Shown here: positions 33,101 to 42,425 of the stretch, one piece after another
Position numbering within the stretch: the first letter of the stretch is position 1
Layout of the letters: the number at the start of each line of letters is the position of its first letter
Source: Antedon mediterranea
Taxonomy: Eukaryota > Echinodermata > Crinoidea > Comatulida > Antedonidae
DNA length: 60,000 nt
Direction of reading: 5' to 3'
NCBI RefSeq assembly: GCF_964355755.1
Contig: NC_092674.1
Coordinates: forward strand, 31,176,001-31,236,000
Notes under the pieces: generated by a model
Database searches by the model: none
The model's input: only the letters and a program-made list of their open reading frames with translations
What the model was told of the DNA's origin: nothing
Program-made: the position numbers and the translations under genes

Positions 33101-35050
33101 TGGGTAGTGAGCAGGTATGGTGACGATACCATTGCTCCGTACCCATTAGAAAATCCATGCAGTTTTGGACTCAGAGCTCCTAAAGAAAGATATAATAAAA
33201 ATATATTTTTTAAATAAGCAATTGTTAAATAATTTATAATTATATGCTGGCTGATCTGAATATAGTACTTTTACTGTAACAATTTATACTCCTGTGCATA
33301 TAGATCATTATAAACTGTTTCAAGGAAAAATTCCCAACTCCAAAAATGTGCAAATAATATGTTTTATTACATTGACATTTCAAAGGGAAACATTTATTCT
33401 TCACTTTATTCAAATTTCATTTTAGCTGAAACAAATTCATAGAAAGAAAGAGAAATATTAGTTGTAGCCAATATTTATTTTAATATCCCAAATGTCTTAT
33501 TCTGTTAATTCAATTCTATTCCCATTTTAGCTTTTGGCCTAGAAACCTTCACTCTGGACAATTAAATTTGCACAGATATCACAATCCATTTAATCGTATT
33601 AATAACATCCGTAGTATTAAACCAATTGAAAATAATTGTCTCTAAAACATACATCTAATTTTGCCATTTCTTTGATTAGAAATATACACGTTACTTCATT
33701 ACAAATTCATAGTTGAGATTAACACTTATTCGAATGAACAAATCCCAATGTGAATAAAACATATTAAATACAATTTTTAGTTTCGTTAAATTTCCTAACA
33801 GATCTTTGAAACCTAGCGGTGTTATTATTGCGAAAGCCATAGAAAAGAATAACAAGCATACACTTTTATTCTTAAAACTGTAAAACCAATTCATGTATAA
33901 TATTTTCTTATGAATTTTAAACTTTGTATTGTAAAAATATTATTGTTTCAGCCTTCTGGTTATTTGTGGCTTTCTTTTTTTGGACAATATATATACCTGA
34001 ATTATATTAATGTAAAAAAAAAAACAATGTATAAAAAAAGGGTAATAATATTTCTCAAAAACAGAGAATTGGCTTGAACTAAAATTACCTTTTATTAATA
34101 GAAACAAAATCAGATAAAGTAAATGTAGGTACCAGGTTTTTATCTAATTTCAATTGTACATTAATAGTACAAAAGCTTAAAATTGTTATCAATATCCTTG
34201 AATATGTAAGAATTCTTTCAATACATCATTTCATAAAGGAAGAACCTTGCTAGATTTTAAAAATGATCTATTTAACAGGTTTTATTTTTTCTTTCTTTCA
34301 TACAAAGAATGCTAAACTGATTATATTAACATAATACTTTAAAAGATCACACCTAAAGTCAGCTTGATCTTCTTTGAACTAAAGCCCTGTCTACACTATC
34401 AACATTTATGTGACAAAAATGTGATGTGCCCAAAAATGGACATGATGATGTCATATCACTACCATATTTGGGCAAATCTTACTTTTTTGTCAAACTAGTT
34501 TGATGGTATAGACAGAGCTTATCACATATTATTGGTAGAATACAAAGAATATTATTCTTAGACAGCAGAGGGTGCATTAATGCCCAAATTATAACCTGTA
34601 CTTTTTAGTTGTGTCTCTAAATTTTGCTATCATGAAAACATTACTGGTTCTAGCAAGAATCAGAATTGAATTTAAACTCTACAATTGAAACTTACTACCA
34701 TTATTAATCATGACATATATTATGTTGAGTTACAACAGAAAGAAAAATTCCAATTCTTTCTACTCGGTCTTAATGTAACAAGTTTTCATTTCGTAATCTG
34801 ATTTCCGTTTACCAGTTGACTGATTGGTGGAATTCTTTTTCCGCTTTGGGAACATTCAAGATTTTGAGAATAGAAACATAATAAAAGAGAAACAAACGCA
34901 TCACAATTAATGCCAATGCCTTTCTTACCATTGTGAAAATCACTTTCGTATTTTGATTTCTTGACGTCTGCTCCGTGATGAGCGAGGGCGTGTAACGGTG
35001 GGCTTAACATAAATGGCACACTCCTTTTTGGTGGTCTTCCTGGTCGGCTA
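9153..35050 (-). CDS. DACH1: dachshund (DACH1/2 orthologue), 3' eight exons
   Basis: Dachshund is a nuclear cofactor of the Six-Eya-Dach network, repressing or activating target genes in eye, limb and neural development. Eight exons join in frame to 393 residues after the split first codon. Order: the SRPGRPPKRS linker that follows the Ski/Sno/Dac domain (residues 1-10); a Ser/Pro-rich middle (about 42-203); then Dachbox-C (about 236-325) with IETLLTNIQGLLKVAAENAK and IIQKRLKKEKRAKRRLQEEL, nearly identical to vertebrate DACH1 and predicted coiled coil, known as the Eya-binding part. The N-terminal DNA-binding domain exon is not in view, consistent with the very long first intron of dachshund genes elsewhere. 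The six internal exons are all phase 1-1. The middle and the extreme C-terminus are diverged. This is the invertebrate pro-orthologue of DACH1 and DACH2 rather than specifically DACH1. Confidence 0.95.
9197..10009 (-). other. dachshund last intron
   Basis: AT-rich intron bounded by GTGAGA and TTTTAG. It holds one short inverted-repeat element (listed separately) and the alternative stop at 9933. No other coding signal is visible. Confidence 0.6.
9585..9739. mobile_element. 155-bp inverted-repeat (MITE-like) element
   Basis: Perfect 18-bp terminal inverted repeats GAACTATAGGATAACCAT and ATGGTTATCCTATAGTTC enclose about 119 bases. In the middle lies a second dyad, AGAGCAATATTATTGCTCT. No coding capacity. 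It lies in the last dachshund intron. It is a short non-autonomous element or fold-back; the target-site duplication is not clear. Confidence 0.65.
10010..10114 (-). CDS. DACH1: dachshund exon with internal 12-residue duplication
   Basis: The acceptor is TTGTTTTTTCTAACAG and the donor is CAAG/GTGAGA; it is 105 nt, phase 1 to 1. It encodes DEDIPHEH, then EMERSIRGEMEH and EMERSIRSEMDR in tandem, then KMQ. The 36-nt duplication (10056-10091 and 10020-10055) extends the coiled coil by about 24 residues. If the donor is not used, the frame continues through GERYSLSPSHRVYEHRRTEE to a TGA at 9933-9935, giving an alternative C-terminus. Confidence 0.85.
10286..10438 (-). CDS. DACH1: dachshund exon, KRLKKEKRAKRR basic coiled coil
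   Basis: The acceptor is ATCTTTTTGTAG and the donor is CAAG/GTATGT; it is 153 nt, phase 1 to 1. It encodes AIIQKRLKKEKRAKRRLQEE then LEIEQKRH, matching vertebrate AIVQKRLKKEKKAKRKLQE, followed by a diverged ISGDESIKHINTNESMRPLN segment. The basic cluster could also act as a nuclear localisation signal (inference). Confidence 0.96.
10439..11141 (-). other. dachshund intron
   Basis: About 700 bp of AT-rich intron between two Dachbox-C exons. I see no repeats or conserved-looking blocks in it. Confidence 0.6.
11142..11225 (-). CDS. DACH1: dachshund exon, Dachbox-C coiled coil
   Basis: The acceptor is TTATTTTTTAG and the donor is ATAG/GTAAGA; it is 84 nt, phase 1 to 1. It encodes (T)EMKLEIIRQKELNEAIEKQ then LQNEMRRI, a charged heptad-like helix matching the vertebrate LEKTELK...RETLEKQL region. 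It is too short to appear as a stand-alone open frame and was found by extending Dachbox-C. Confidence 0.93.
11530..11577. repeat. 24-bp tandem duplication
   Basis: TTTGTAACTGGAGCTGTGAC-GACC occurs twice in direct tandem, just inside the left arm of the inverted-repeat element. Confidence 0.9.
12395..13915. repeat. higher-order satellite array (20-bp subunit)
   Basis: The basic unit TTTCAAATGGATAGCACATT alternates with a second module, AGGTAGCACAATCAAATGGA followed by TATAGTACTGTACATTATTC, TATACGGATTATCGGGTAGC and ACATTC. Roughly a dozen higher-order repeats are seen, each one long module plus one to several 20-bp subunits. AGCAC is shared by all modules. Short open frames here (for example near 13.55 kb) reflect the repeat, not genes. 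Confidence 0.92.
13958..14160 (-). mobile_element. retroposon 3' fragment with (TTCAA)n tail
   Basis: Read on the minus strand, this GC-richer piece contains GGGGTTACCCCGGTGTATTA and GGGAGACCAGTCTTTGACTG, then an AT-rich stretch ending in a repeated TTCAA microsatellite. A compact GC-rich module with a simple-repeat tail is the usual look of a truncated LINE or SINE end. It is nested inside the inverted-repeat element and interrupts the satellite, which resumes briefly at TATCGGGTGTAGCACATT. Confidence 0.45.
14195..14270. repeat. decayed GGGGACACTCCTATAAAGCGGAC-type repeat
   Basis: This stretch carries GAGGGGACACTCCTATAAAG and a second GGACATTAAGGGGACG phrase. A similar phasing (GAGGACAC..., AAAGGACAAAC) recurs near 36.45-36.56 kb and more weakly near 39.45 kb. 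It looks like scattered debris of one dispersed family; no termini are clear. Confidence 0.4.
14942..20433 (-). other. dachshund intron, mostly plain AT-rich DNA
   Basis: I see no exon and no ordered repeat except a diverged ~100-bp tandem duplication at 15288-15445 (GAGCTGGA..TAA...CTGGTAATTGTGTTTAAACT twice). Blocks near 19.1-19.25 and 19.95-20.06 kb are somewhat less AT-rich and could be conserved non-coding DNA, which cannot be judged from one sequence. Confidence 0.5.
15288..15445. repeat. diverged tandem duplication
   Basis: Two copies of AGAGCTGGA(T/C)TAA... followed by CTGGTAATTGTGTTTAAACT and CAAACC, about 100 bases apart, with several mismatches. Confidence 0.75.
20434..20579. mobile_element. 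TTAA-type MITE copy
   Basis: Termini CTAAAGCTCTGTCTACACTA and GATAGTTTAGACAGAGCG. The interior has GACATGATGATATCATACCA and two CTACTATATTTGGG(C/T)ATATCA subrepeats. The right end is mutated and the TTAA flank is eroded. Confidence 0.8.
20649..21000. repeat. 25/29-bp minisatellite, 13 copies
   Basis: The unit is GATTGGACTAGTAGTGTAATCCTAA in a 25-bp form, or 29 bp with an extra ACGT after CTAGT. The order is two short, six long, five short, so the 4-bp variant is confined to one homogenised block. Confidence 0.93.
21001..22674 (-). other. dachshund intron
   Basis: AT-rich intron with one 81-bp MITE copy (listed separately). No coding signal was seen. Confidence 0.55.
21958..22038. mobile_element. 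minimal 81-bp TTAA-type MITE
   Basis: Flanked by TTAA on both sides: TTAAGCTCTGTCTACACAAT... and ...AAAGTTTGATAGTGTAGACA-AGGTTTAA. It is nearly only the two terminal inverted repeats with a short AAAAAAAGTGTGATCACAT centre, so it shows the family's termini most clearly. Confidence 0.85.
22675..22863 (-). CDS. DACH1: dachshund exon starting Dachbox-C
   Basis: The acceptor is AATTTCATTTATAG and the donor is CGAA/GTGAGT; it is 189 nt, phase 1 to 1. After a variable Ser/Glu lead it encodes IETLLTNIQGLLKVAAENAK then QQEKQINLER, almost identical to vertebrate DACH1 Dachbox-C. This is the strongest single identification in the window. The frame does not stop at the donor but runs on a few codons, so the exon end rests on the GTGAGT match and on phase. 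Confidence 0.96.
23046..23222. mobile_element. TTAA-type MITE copy
   Basis: The left side reads CTGTCTACACTATCAAACTA with an altered outer end; the right end is GATAGTGTAGACAGAGCTTTAA. Three copies of CTCAAATATGGTAGTGATATG-like subrepeats fill the interior. Confidence 0.8.
23114..23381. repeat. 134-bp tandem duplication spanning a MITE right half
   Basis: The segment from ATGGTAGTGATATGCTCAAA through the MITE right terminus to ...CATGGTAACAAATACATTTT is present twice, head to tail, 134 bases apart and almost identical. The breakpoints lie inside the MITE and in flanking DNA, so the duplication followed the insertion. Confidence 0.9.
24930..25205. repeat. degenerate (GAAT)n / (AAATGAAT)n tract
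   Basis: Interrupted GAATGAAT and AATAAATGAAT runs with substitutions; an old tetranucleotide microsatellite. Confidence 0.8.
27456..27569 (-). CDS. DACH1: dachshund exon, Gln/Pro-rich linker
   Basis: The acceptor is TTTATTTTTATAG and the donor is ACAA/GTAAGT; it is 114 nt, phase 1 to 1. It encodes AHLHNKQQQENGLLPSMVPS, then LQPPPIAHHNSYHSKMPT. No family signature lies inside it; it is supported by both splice sites, an open frame and matching phase with both neighbours. Confidence 0.82.
28130..28402. repeat. 136-bp tandem duplication
   Basis: Two head-to-tail copies beginning TTACTA(G/T)TGTTTACATTTA and ending TATATTCAAATGATCGCA, with about 15-20 differences, so an older duplication. Confidence 0.88.
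31945..32012. repeat. 34-bp tandem duplication
   Basis: TGAAGGT(T/A)CTATTGCATGGT followed by AG(G/C)TT(A/C)TATTAACA, twice in direct tandem. Confidence 0.9.
32808..33179 (-). CDS. DACH1: dachshund exon, low-complexity middle region
   Basis: The acceptor is ATATCTTTCTTTAG and the donor is CTTG/GTAAGT; it is 372 nt, phase 1 to 1. It encodes ALSPKLHGFSNGYGAMVSSP, then YLLTTHPAFIPASFSMASRA and a Ser/Glu/Asp-rich stretch ending MAAMEESL. The HPAFIPASFSMA segment aligns by position with vertebrate HPLIPVSLPPASVTMA; the rest is too diverged to align by eye. The opposite strand is also open but has no splice support. Confidence 0.92.
33180..34928 (-). other. dachshund intron
   Basis: AT-rich intron with one MITE copy near its 5' side. 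No other coding signal; a 67-codon minus frame near 33.7-33.9 kb has no support. Confidence 0.55.
34379..34522. mobile_element. TTAA-type MITE copy
   Basis: Begins CTAAAGCCCTGTCTACACTA and ends GATGGTATAGACAGAGCTTA; it contains GGACATGATGATGTCATATC and CACTACCATATTTGGGCA. It lies 400 bases downstream of the GRPPKR exon. Confidence 0.82.
34929..35050 (-). CDS. DACH1: dachshund exon encoding the GRPPKR linker
   Basis: The acceptor is TTTGTATTTTTCAG and the donor is AATG/GTAAGAAA. Entered in phase 2, it reads (x)SRPGRPPKRSVPFMLSPPLH, then ALAHHGADVKKSKYESDFHN. In vertebrate DACH the same SRPGRPPKR string starts the exon right after the Ski/Sno/Dac domain, which fixes the identity and predicts the missing exon further upstream on this strand. 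Confidence 0.93.
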
Positions 35051-36424
35051 CTGAAAAATACAAAGTAACAAAAACCTTTTGTTAGTATTAATACTTTATC
35101 TATCAAAGTTCTTTTGCACCCTTAATTTAGGCTAATATTATACATAACACTTTTTATGGTCAATTCCATTGTTAATGCAATCGAATATAGAATAGACTTC
35201 CATCCCTAGAAAATTACAAATTATGGTAGCTACTTTTTAGGGTTTCATTATTGCTACTTTTTAGTGTTAATTTTCTGTATCTAAGATAAACTTATGAAAA
35301 ATCATTATAAATAATAAATGATTACTCATGAACATAGGTTATGAAACAGGTCAAGCAGTCAATATTGACCAGTAAAATAAACATGGTTTCCTACAGCCCT
35401 TTTAAACATAAAGAACCTTACTAATACAAACAACAATTAACAGTATGAAAAAAAGAATTCTGTAAATATTTAATATTGAGTTAGGGTTTGGTTTGATTTT
35501 GTCCAATGAATATTAGCCAAGTAAGGTAAATAAATGACAATTATTAATACAAAAATGGACCTACACAAATATTTGAAATAAGTATATCGTGGTTGCAGTG
35601 TGAACAAGAAAAATAGAAAAGCGATTCAAGTTACTTGGGTAAGATAAATAAAACTATGGCATTACAAGAAATAAACCTTGCTTCGCGGACCGCAACAAAA
35701 TCAACATCTATAAACTGTGAATCTTTTGTGTGGCACTCTTTGCATGTAATTAATACGTATGTTTATTACGAATGATTTGATGCGGATTCTGAAATCGATG
35801 CTATTTTCTTGGGTCATTCGCTTTTGATTGACATATAAACTAGTAATTTGACAAAACTCAAATGAAACAATTTACTTTCCGCTTCAGTGGTTATAGCATT
35901 TGACTAGCCTAAGGTAGAATTTCGACATCTGGGTTGTTTGCCACCTACGACAAAAACCTGTACTTCACTAATCCAAAAACAAAAAGTTTATTACGTTTAG
36001 GAAATCATAAAATGAAATTACTTTAGTAAAGCCTCTGGCGCTAACAAGACCTTAGATTTAGCTCTGCTTGGAAGCGACATACAAAAACAGCCAGCAGACA
36101 AAAATAAATATTTCTCTCGAATGAAAACAAAACAGGGCAGGATGATTAAAGTCTTGATACCGACACTCTACACCTGAACGCTAATAAATATTGGACAATT
36201 GATATAAACCTGACGTTAAACGTGTGATTACATTTGAAAGGGAATAGTAATTATGATTTTATTAGCAACAGACAGATTTATGGAGTAAACTTGATTTAAA
36301 ATGTTAGTATTTCTTCATTCATGTTTACTTTACATTAACAACGATTACTGTACGAGTAATTTAGTGATGATAATTTAAATCAAGAAAAAAAAAGATTTAG
36401 AAAAGAAATGTTAAGATACAGTAG

Positions 36425-36600
36425 AACCATTGCTTTGAGACATCACTGCACAGGGTACACCTCTTATGAAGAGGACACTTTTTTATAAAATTGAACAAGG
36501 GGTTTGTGTTTTGATGGCTAACCTCTATTCAGAGAAAACACTTCTATTATAAAGGACAAACAACAGATTCTAAGACAACCTCTATAACTTTATGATCTTA
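36425..36600. repeat. decayed GAGGACAC-type dispersed repeat
   Basis: Contains CACCTCTTATGAAGAGGACA and TTCTATTATAAAGGACAAAC, the same phrase style as near 14.2 kb. Copies are too diverged to mark termini. Confidence 0.35.
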
Positions 36601-36890
36601 TAACAATCAGGTTTAATTTCAATAATTGTAATAATTGTGCTGTTCTTTTCAGTTCTGAATACAATAGAAACAAATAAATGTATCAATTTTAACAAAATCA
36701 TTGACATCAAAAAAGGATAGTAAGCTTATAAATACATATATCAACTTTAAAATTTGATTTGTTGTGCTTACATTAATCAACGTTTTGATTATTACCATGA
36801 TGCAATAACCAATCTAATGAGAAGTACGATACCAGCTAATTGTAATAACTATAATATGATCTCACTTTATGATACAAAGTCAAAAAGGTT

Positions 36891-36975
36891 TGAACAGACC
36901 CTTAGACTGGTTAAACTCATGAGTTGAGGTTGAAAAATGGTCTGAGCAGACCCTTAGACCAGTTAAACAAGTTGA
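36891..36975. repeat. imperfect tandem duplication
   Basis: GAACAGACCCTTAGACTGGT-TAAAC and GAGCAGACCCTTAGACCAGT-TAAAC lie about 55 bases apart, each followed by a GTTGA motif. Confidence 0.75.
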
Positions 36976-38422
36976 AAGAAATTGAATCAAACAATTAAAT
37001 GTTGTATTAGTACAGTGACCAACTGTGTTATTTTTAGACCTGTTTCAACAATTGGCAATATTCTCACCGTCCATGCGATGAATTATAATAATTTAAATTG
37101 ATTTCAATTAACCTTTCTTATGAAATTAAATTGCGCATCAACATCTAAATGATACTTTATAGTCAAAGAAAACAATCTTTATTTAACTTCTTTATTAATA
37201 TATTAAATTATTCTATGAAACCCGTCACCCACACTCGGTCAGATTTCAAAACTGACCACTAGCAGGTGACTTGCATCAGAGAGGTGGACGATTTCCAGAA
37301 TTTCTACCCGGACAATTGGTCATTCTTTACCGACTGCTAACAAACGGTCAAATAAAATCAGGCTACGAAGTTCCAAATCAAGTTAATAAGCATTGGACCT
37401 CAAGGGTAGTTTCATTACATTTTATTTTCTTTAAGTGGTATCTGTTTTTGTTAGCCTCAAACTTAAGTAAAGCTATTATTAGTGAAAGCTTTGGTGACAA
37501 GGGCCAGGTATTAAAATAAGAAAACTCAACAAATTAACTTGTTTCTCATCTATGACCTTTCAGGCTTTCACAATTGGTCAAATTCCACCAACTTAATTGG
37601 ATATTTTTTTCATCTGATGAAGTCTCATAGAAAACAGATGAAAACAATCAAGCATCTTGTTGCCTGCTTTGGTCAACTTTAGCAATAAATGAGACCTTTT
37701 GACAATTCAATTACATTTGTGAATACAATTGAAATGTCGTTAAAGTAGCGGAACAGTTTAATATGTGTAGAACCGCAATGCATCAACATAAAGTTGTAAA
37801 TCAACATTAGTCTACAAAAGTTTGTACATTTCAATTAATAATCTAATAATAATGTAACAATGGAAACTGGTATTCAAAATAATAATTTGAATTATAATGA
37901 TTTCCTATCACAATTCTGATCAATTAAATTTTAAATAAAATTAACTATAAACAGTCTAAATTCACAAAATTTATGCCATATTTATGTTTTTGTTTCTACT
38001 CTCTTTTACATTAACTGCAGAAGATGATATTTAATGCGAAAACAAAAAATCTTGGATATTAAAGTTAATTTCTTTTTTGACAATACATAATTTGTCCATG
38101 AAGGAATTATTATACTTCCATAATCTGTCCCTCTTACATACAGTATTGCAAAAATGTTTAATCTTTGACTTTACGATAATTTCCTAAGAAAAACATGTAA
38201 GCATGAAATCACTTCAAATGTACCTTTAAGGACACATAAATTGGATAAATCAATTTAATCTTAAGAGTGTCTTTGATTTAACTTTCAAATTCTTAATTTG
38301 ATTTGATTACAAACTTGCACTACAACACTTGACAGTTGTGGCTAAATCTGCAGTTGTCAGACTATGCTTCAACTAAACCCACAGCATCAATGTTACTGCA
38401 TTAAGACACGCTTGTATATTGA

Positions 38423-38724
38423 GCTTTTTATACATCATTATCAGGAATATACCAGGAAACTTCACTGCTGAAAAGTTCTGATTCTATGTATACTATGCTG
38501 GAAGCAATCGACGATTCCCAACGGCGTATTTACAAGCGTATTCGTACGCTTTCACTTCCCTGCGAACAACTACATTTGTTGAAAGGTCTATGTGTCTGTC
38601 ATAAAATACTTCCCCTCCCTGGAGCAGTTCCAGAATGTTCTTATTTGAGTCATCATTTGTATTAATCACAACTTTTTTTTTATTTGGAATTTGAAATCTC
38701 TCAAGGGGGATATAAATTTATAAA
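38423..38724. other. CpG-rich exon-like block of unknown nature
   Basis: This block is much less AT-rich than its surroundings; about eight CpGs fall between 38509 and 38563. It is open on both strands. The plus frame 38423-38662 ends TAA and includes SSDSMYTMLEAIDDSQRRIY. The minus frame 38724-38496 ends TAG and includes NILELLQGGEVFYDRHIDLS and VKAYEYACKYAVGNRRLLPA. I recognise neither. It may be a conserved non-coding element, an exon of an unknown gene, or a transposon relic; no convincing splice sites frame it. Confidence 0.35.
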
Positions 38725-41700
38725 TTAGTTTATCTTCGACCTTAAGCCGGGGCAGACAGATGAAAAAATAGGGGTAATGTTTGTGATTTGTTGGAATTAA
38801 TGTTTGATGGCTTTATCTGACCCAAACGACAGTAGGTCAGGCCGAAACTTATTCCCTACGGAAACAAACCACATGAACACTTCCAGATGGACCGGTCATA
38901 TGGTTTACAAATAAAATTGACTCAGTTCCAAATTGTAGTTATTAGTTATATTGGTATTTCTGAGAATCATTCAATTCATATACAACAGTATACATACAAG
39001 AAAAAGGTTATTACAAAGTCTGGATACAGTGCTTGGTAATCAGTAGAAATAGGTAAAATAACATAAAATAGAAAACATGGTATACTTCACTAAAAAAAGA
39101 ACCAGGATCATGAAAGGAAATTGAAAATTAGACAAAACACAAAACCATCCTGCACATAACAGAGGAAAATGTCAAGAAATAGCATCATGATGACGCAGGA
39201 CGAAAGGCGTAACTGATGATGATGATGACTATGAAATAAACCAAGTACAGTAGTAACAATGAAGTGATATAACGTAGTGTAAACAGACACGATGTTATGT
39301 ATCATAATATATATGGCAAGCCAAGTGTGCCAAAAGTCCTCAATCTATACCATTCACCATCAATGCATTCATCAATCCAACTCTCATGATAGGCAAAACG
39401 TGATTATCAATTGTAACAATAATAAGAAATATAATATTTATTGATTACTCTCCTTTAAAATGGAGGAACACTCTTGTAACAAGAGGTTAAACCCATAGAA
39501 AACAATGCTTTTATCAAGAGTTTGTTGACCAAGTCCAAGAATTACTGATAGCAACCGGATCTGAACATGTTCTATATTAAAAGCTGTTGACATCAAGTTT
39601 AATTTTTTAAGAGTACCACATAACGAAAGTAATGCATCAATTGGCGTCCAAAGGAAAAGTATAATGAAGGATAAAAAGATCATATGGGAGAGAGTTAACT
39701 AATAACATTGTAATGTGCTGACAGACAAATGACTTTTTACAATAAAGTCACCTGATAATACTTATGAATGTTTCTTTCGCTGAGAAATCACTTTCAATTG
39801 TCAATAATTATTTACAGTGATCATTCATAATAATATGGAAAAAAAAAACATATTTTTTTCATTACTTTAAAGTTTCTTTCTTTTCTACTAACATAAACTT
39901 TACTATACATTTTATATGGTTTTATACAAAATCCATTGAGCAAAAAGGTAATTTTTAAAATAATTATTTTGTCAATACATTGGTGTTTAGACTAGAGTAC
40001 CGGTATGTAAGATTATTTCGTTTTACTTGATCTTAAAAATGGTTCTATGATGGTACTGAAACATTGATCTTTGTTTTTTTCATTAATTTTGTATTGAAAT
40101 TTTATAATATAATAAATGTATTTTAATTTGTAATTTATTTTTTTCTCTTTAAAAACATGTTTATGTTATAACAGTTTCCAAACCAACTCTTAAACAATGA
40201 CAAAATAAAACCAGTAAATATTTACATTTCAAATTCAGCTTGACAAAGAATACAGGTATAATGAAATATTAAATAGCACAATAAAACATACGTATTAATT
40301 TATTTGTCAGTACTTAGATATCAAATTATAATTTACATAGAATTATAGCTACCAGTATAGTTTAATATTTGTTTCTAATTTCTTTCAGAGTGTACTTAAG
40401 ACCAGAATCCAATTTTTATTTTTATTATCTGTATCTCTGATAAAGATGCATTTAGAGCAAAATGATTATTTGCACTGGTAGGTTGATGAACATTTCCGAT
40501 TTCATAATAAACATTGTAAACCTTTATTAATGTTGTGCGAGTGATTTAAATAGAGGAAAAAGATAAATTATTTTTTGATGTTTGAAACTTTAACTCGTAA
40601 ATTTTTACAAAGAGATGCGGTTTCGTAAATATATCGTATTAAAAAACTTTCTCATGATTGCCTACAGATATTTGACCTTACTGATTACTAATAGCTTTAG
40701 TTAAACTTTATCGTATTATTTATAAGAAAGGTCCAATCTACAATCAATACATTGTCATATTTGATTAACTTCTTGGTCACTTTCTTCATTGGTGCTGGAC
40801 AAACATGCATATTTACTGAGTAAATCCAGTTTACTTGGCAAGCTTCAGGCATATATGAACTCTGATAGATGATAAATTACAGTCACAAAATGTCCATTTA
40901 TTTGGAGAAGATTTGCTTATGACCCGAGTGGAACTGTTTAAGCAGTACGTCAGTGGAACAAAAGAAACATCTCAGATGTAAGCTAATCTTTAATAAACAT
41001 TCCAGAAAGAATTCATCCATCAATGCCTCACTATGGAATCGTATCCTAAGAAAACTTTTAAGTTTTGTTCTGGCAAGTTCAACGCAAACTAAGTTTCAAC
41101 ATCCTTCAATGGACAAAAATAAACAGAGGGTAATGGCTGCCGAGCATTGAATACCCGCAATTGGTATCCTTCTAAAAACAAACTTTCTTGAAATGTTTAA
41201 TTTAGGATTGCAAAGCTGAAATGCATCCGTAACTTAATTCAAGTAAACATGTCATGGGTATTATTATCGTAACTGCTTAAAAAACTGGAACCAGAGATCG
41301 AAACACGTCTTCTGCCCACTCATTACTTTGTTATTCAATAGTCTTCAGATTAATTAAAGTTGGTTTGGGAAGATTTAACCAAACAAAACCAGGTATTTCG
41401 CATCATTAATTTACACGTCTGTCAAACTTTTTTTCCCAGGAGGTAATTCTTAAGTTGGTGAGTCCCAGACCTCCCACTAATAATAATGATGTGTACTGAA
41501 TCCCTGGACATTATGAGAAGTCAAAAAACGTTATTGACAGCTAACAACTTCTGTTATCATTACCAAAGACCTCACCTTTGTCAAGATACAAATTGGTGGA
41601 TTTGAGGATGATGCAGGGAGATATATAACAAAACAATACATATAATATAAATCATGGCCTGCCTCTCGTTATTTGGAGTCAGTTTTATACTATGTTATTT

Positions 41701-42258
41701 ATAATATGTATTGTTTTACAAATATCAGACTGTTAAAACAGAGTGCTCAATATAAGTAGAACTAATTAATATAATAATAATAAAAAAAAAAGAAAAATTA
41801 GCTACATTTAAATAGACACAAATGATTAAAGTTTTAAATTTGTAGAATGTGGTGAAATTTGAGTGAGTGTGATTTGTAAAACTTACACCTACAGAAATAA
41901 TTCATCCATGTGCCTTATAATTGTTGCTCTAGGCTCCTTCTTCCCTTTCAACATTAAATACTTCATTATTTTTGTTTAAACTAATCTTGCAGAATAACAA
42001 AAAAAAAAACTACCTTAACACTAAACAGTATGGATTTTAATGAACACTATCAAGTTTTTAAATAAGATATTGCTGAAATAGTTAAAGCACTGGATATGCT
42101 TTAGCAGGAGGGAGGAACCTAACATATTGGGGGTACAGAGAGTGGATCAATTGAGGAAGTACTTTAGTATAGTTTTAATTAGGAGAAGGGAATAACAAAA
42201 ATGAAACTTTATTAATTCAAAATCATATGGTCATCAAATTTGATTTGGTATAACATTC

Positions 42259-42425
42259 TTAAGCCCTGTCTACACTATCAAACTAGTTTGACAAAAAAAG
42301 TGTGATTTGCCCAAATATAGTGGTGATATGACCAAATATGGTAGTGCTTTGACATCACCATGTCCATATATGGGCATATCACATTTGTTTGCACATAAAG
42401 TTTGATAGTGTAGACAGAGCTTTAA
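42259..42425. mobile_element. TTAA-type MITE, complete copy
   Basis: Flanked by TTAA on both sides (TTAAGCCCTGTCTACACTAT...GATAGTGTAGACAGAGCTTTAA). It has extended inverted termini (CTATCAAACTAGTTTGACAA near the left) and interior GGTAGTG/CCATATATGGGCATATCA motifs. Confidence 0.88.

Noticed and set aside
32832-33217. Plus-strand frames opposite the large dachshund exon
   Set aside because: Antisense shadow of a well-supported coding exon.
39438-39683. Minus-strand frame with a loose echo of the Ski/Sno/Dac domain (FNIEHVQIR...LGLGQQ)
   Set aside because: The real domain is nearly invariant among animals; here only a few residues match, in a different order, with no fitting splice sites. It overlaps repeat-like DNA.
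40867-40980. Short plus frame (LQSQNVHLFGEDLLMTRVEL...) that looks protein-like
   Set aside because: Only about 36 codons between stops, no acceptor at its start, stop at its end without family match; too weak to call.
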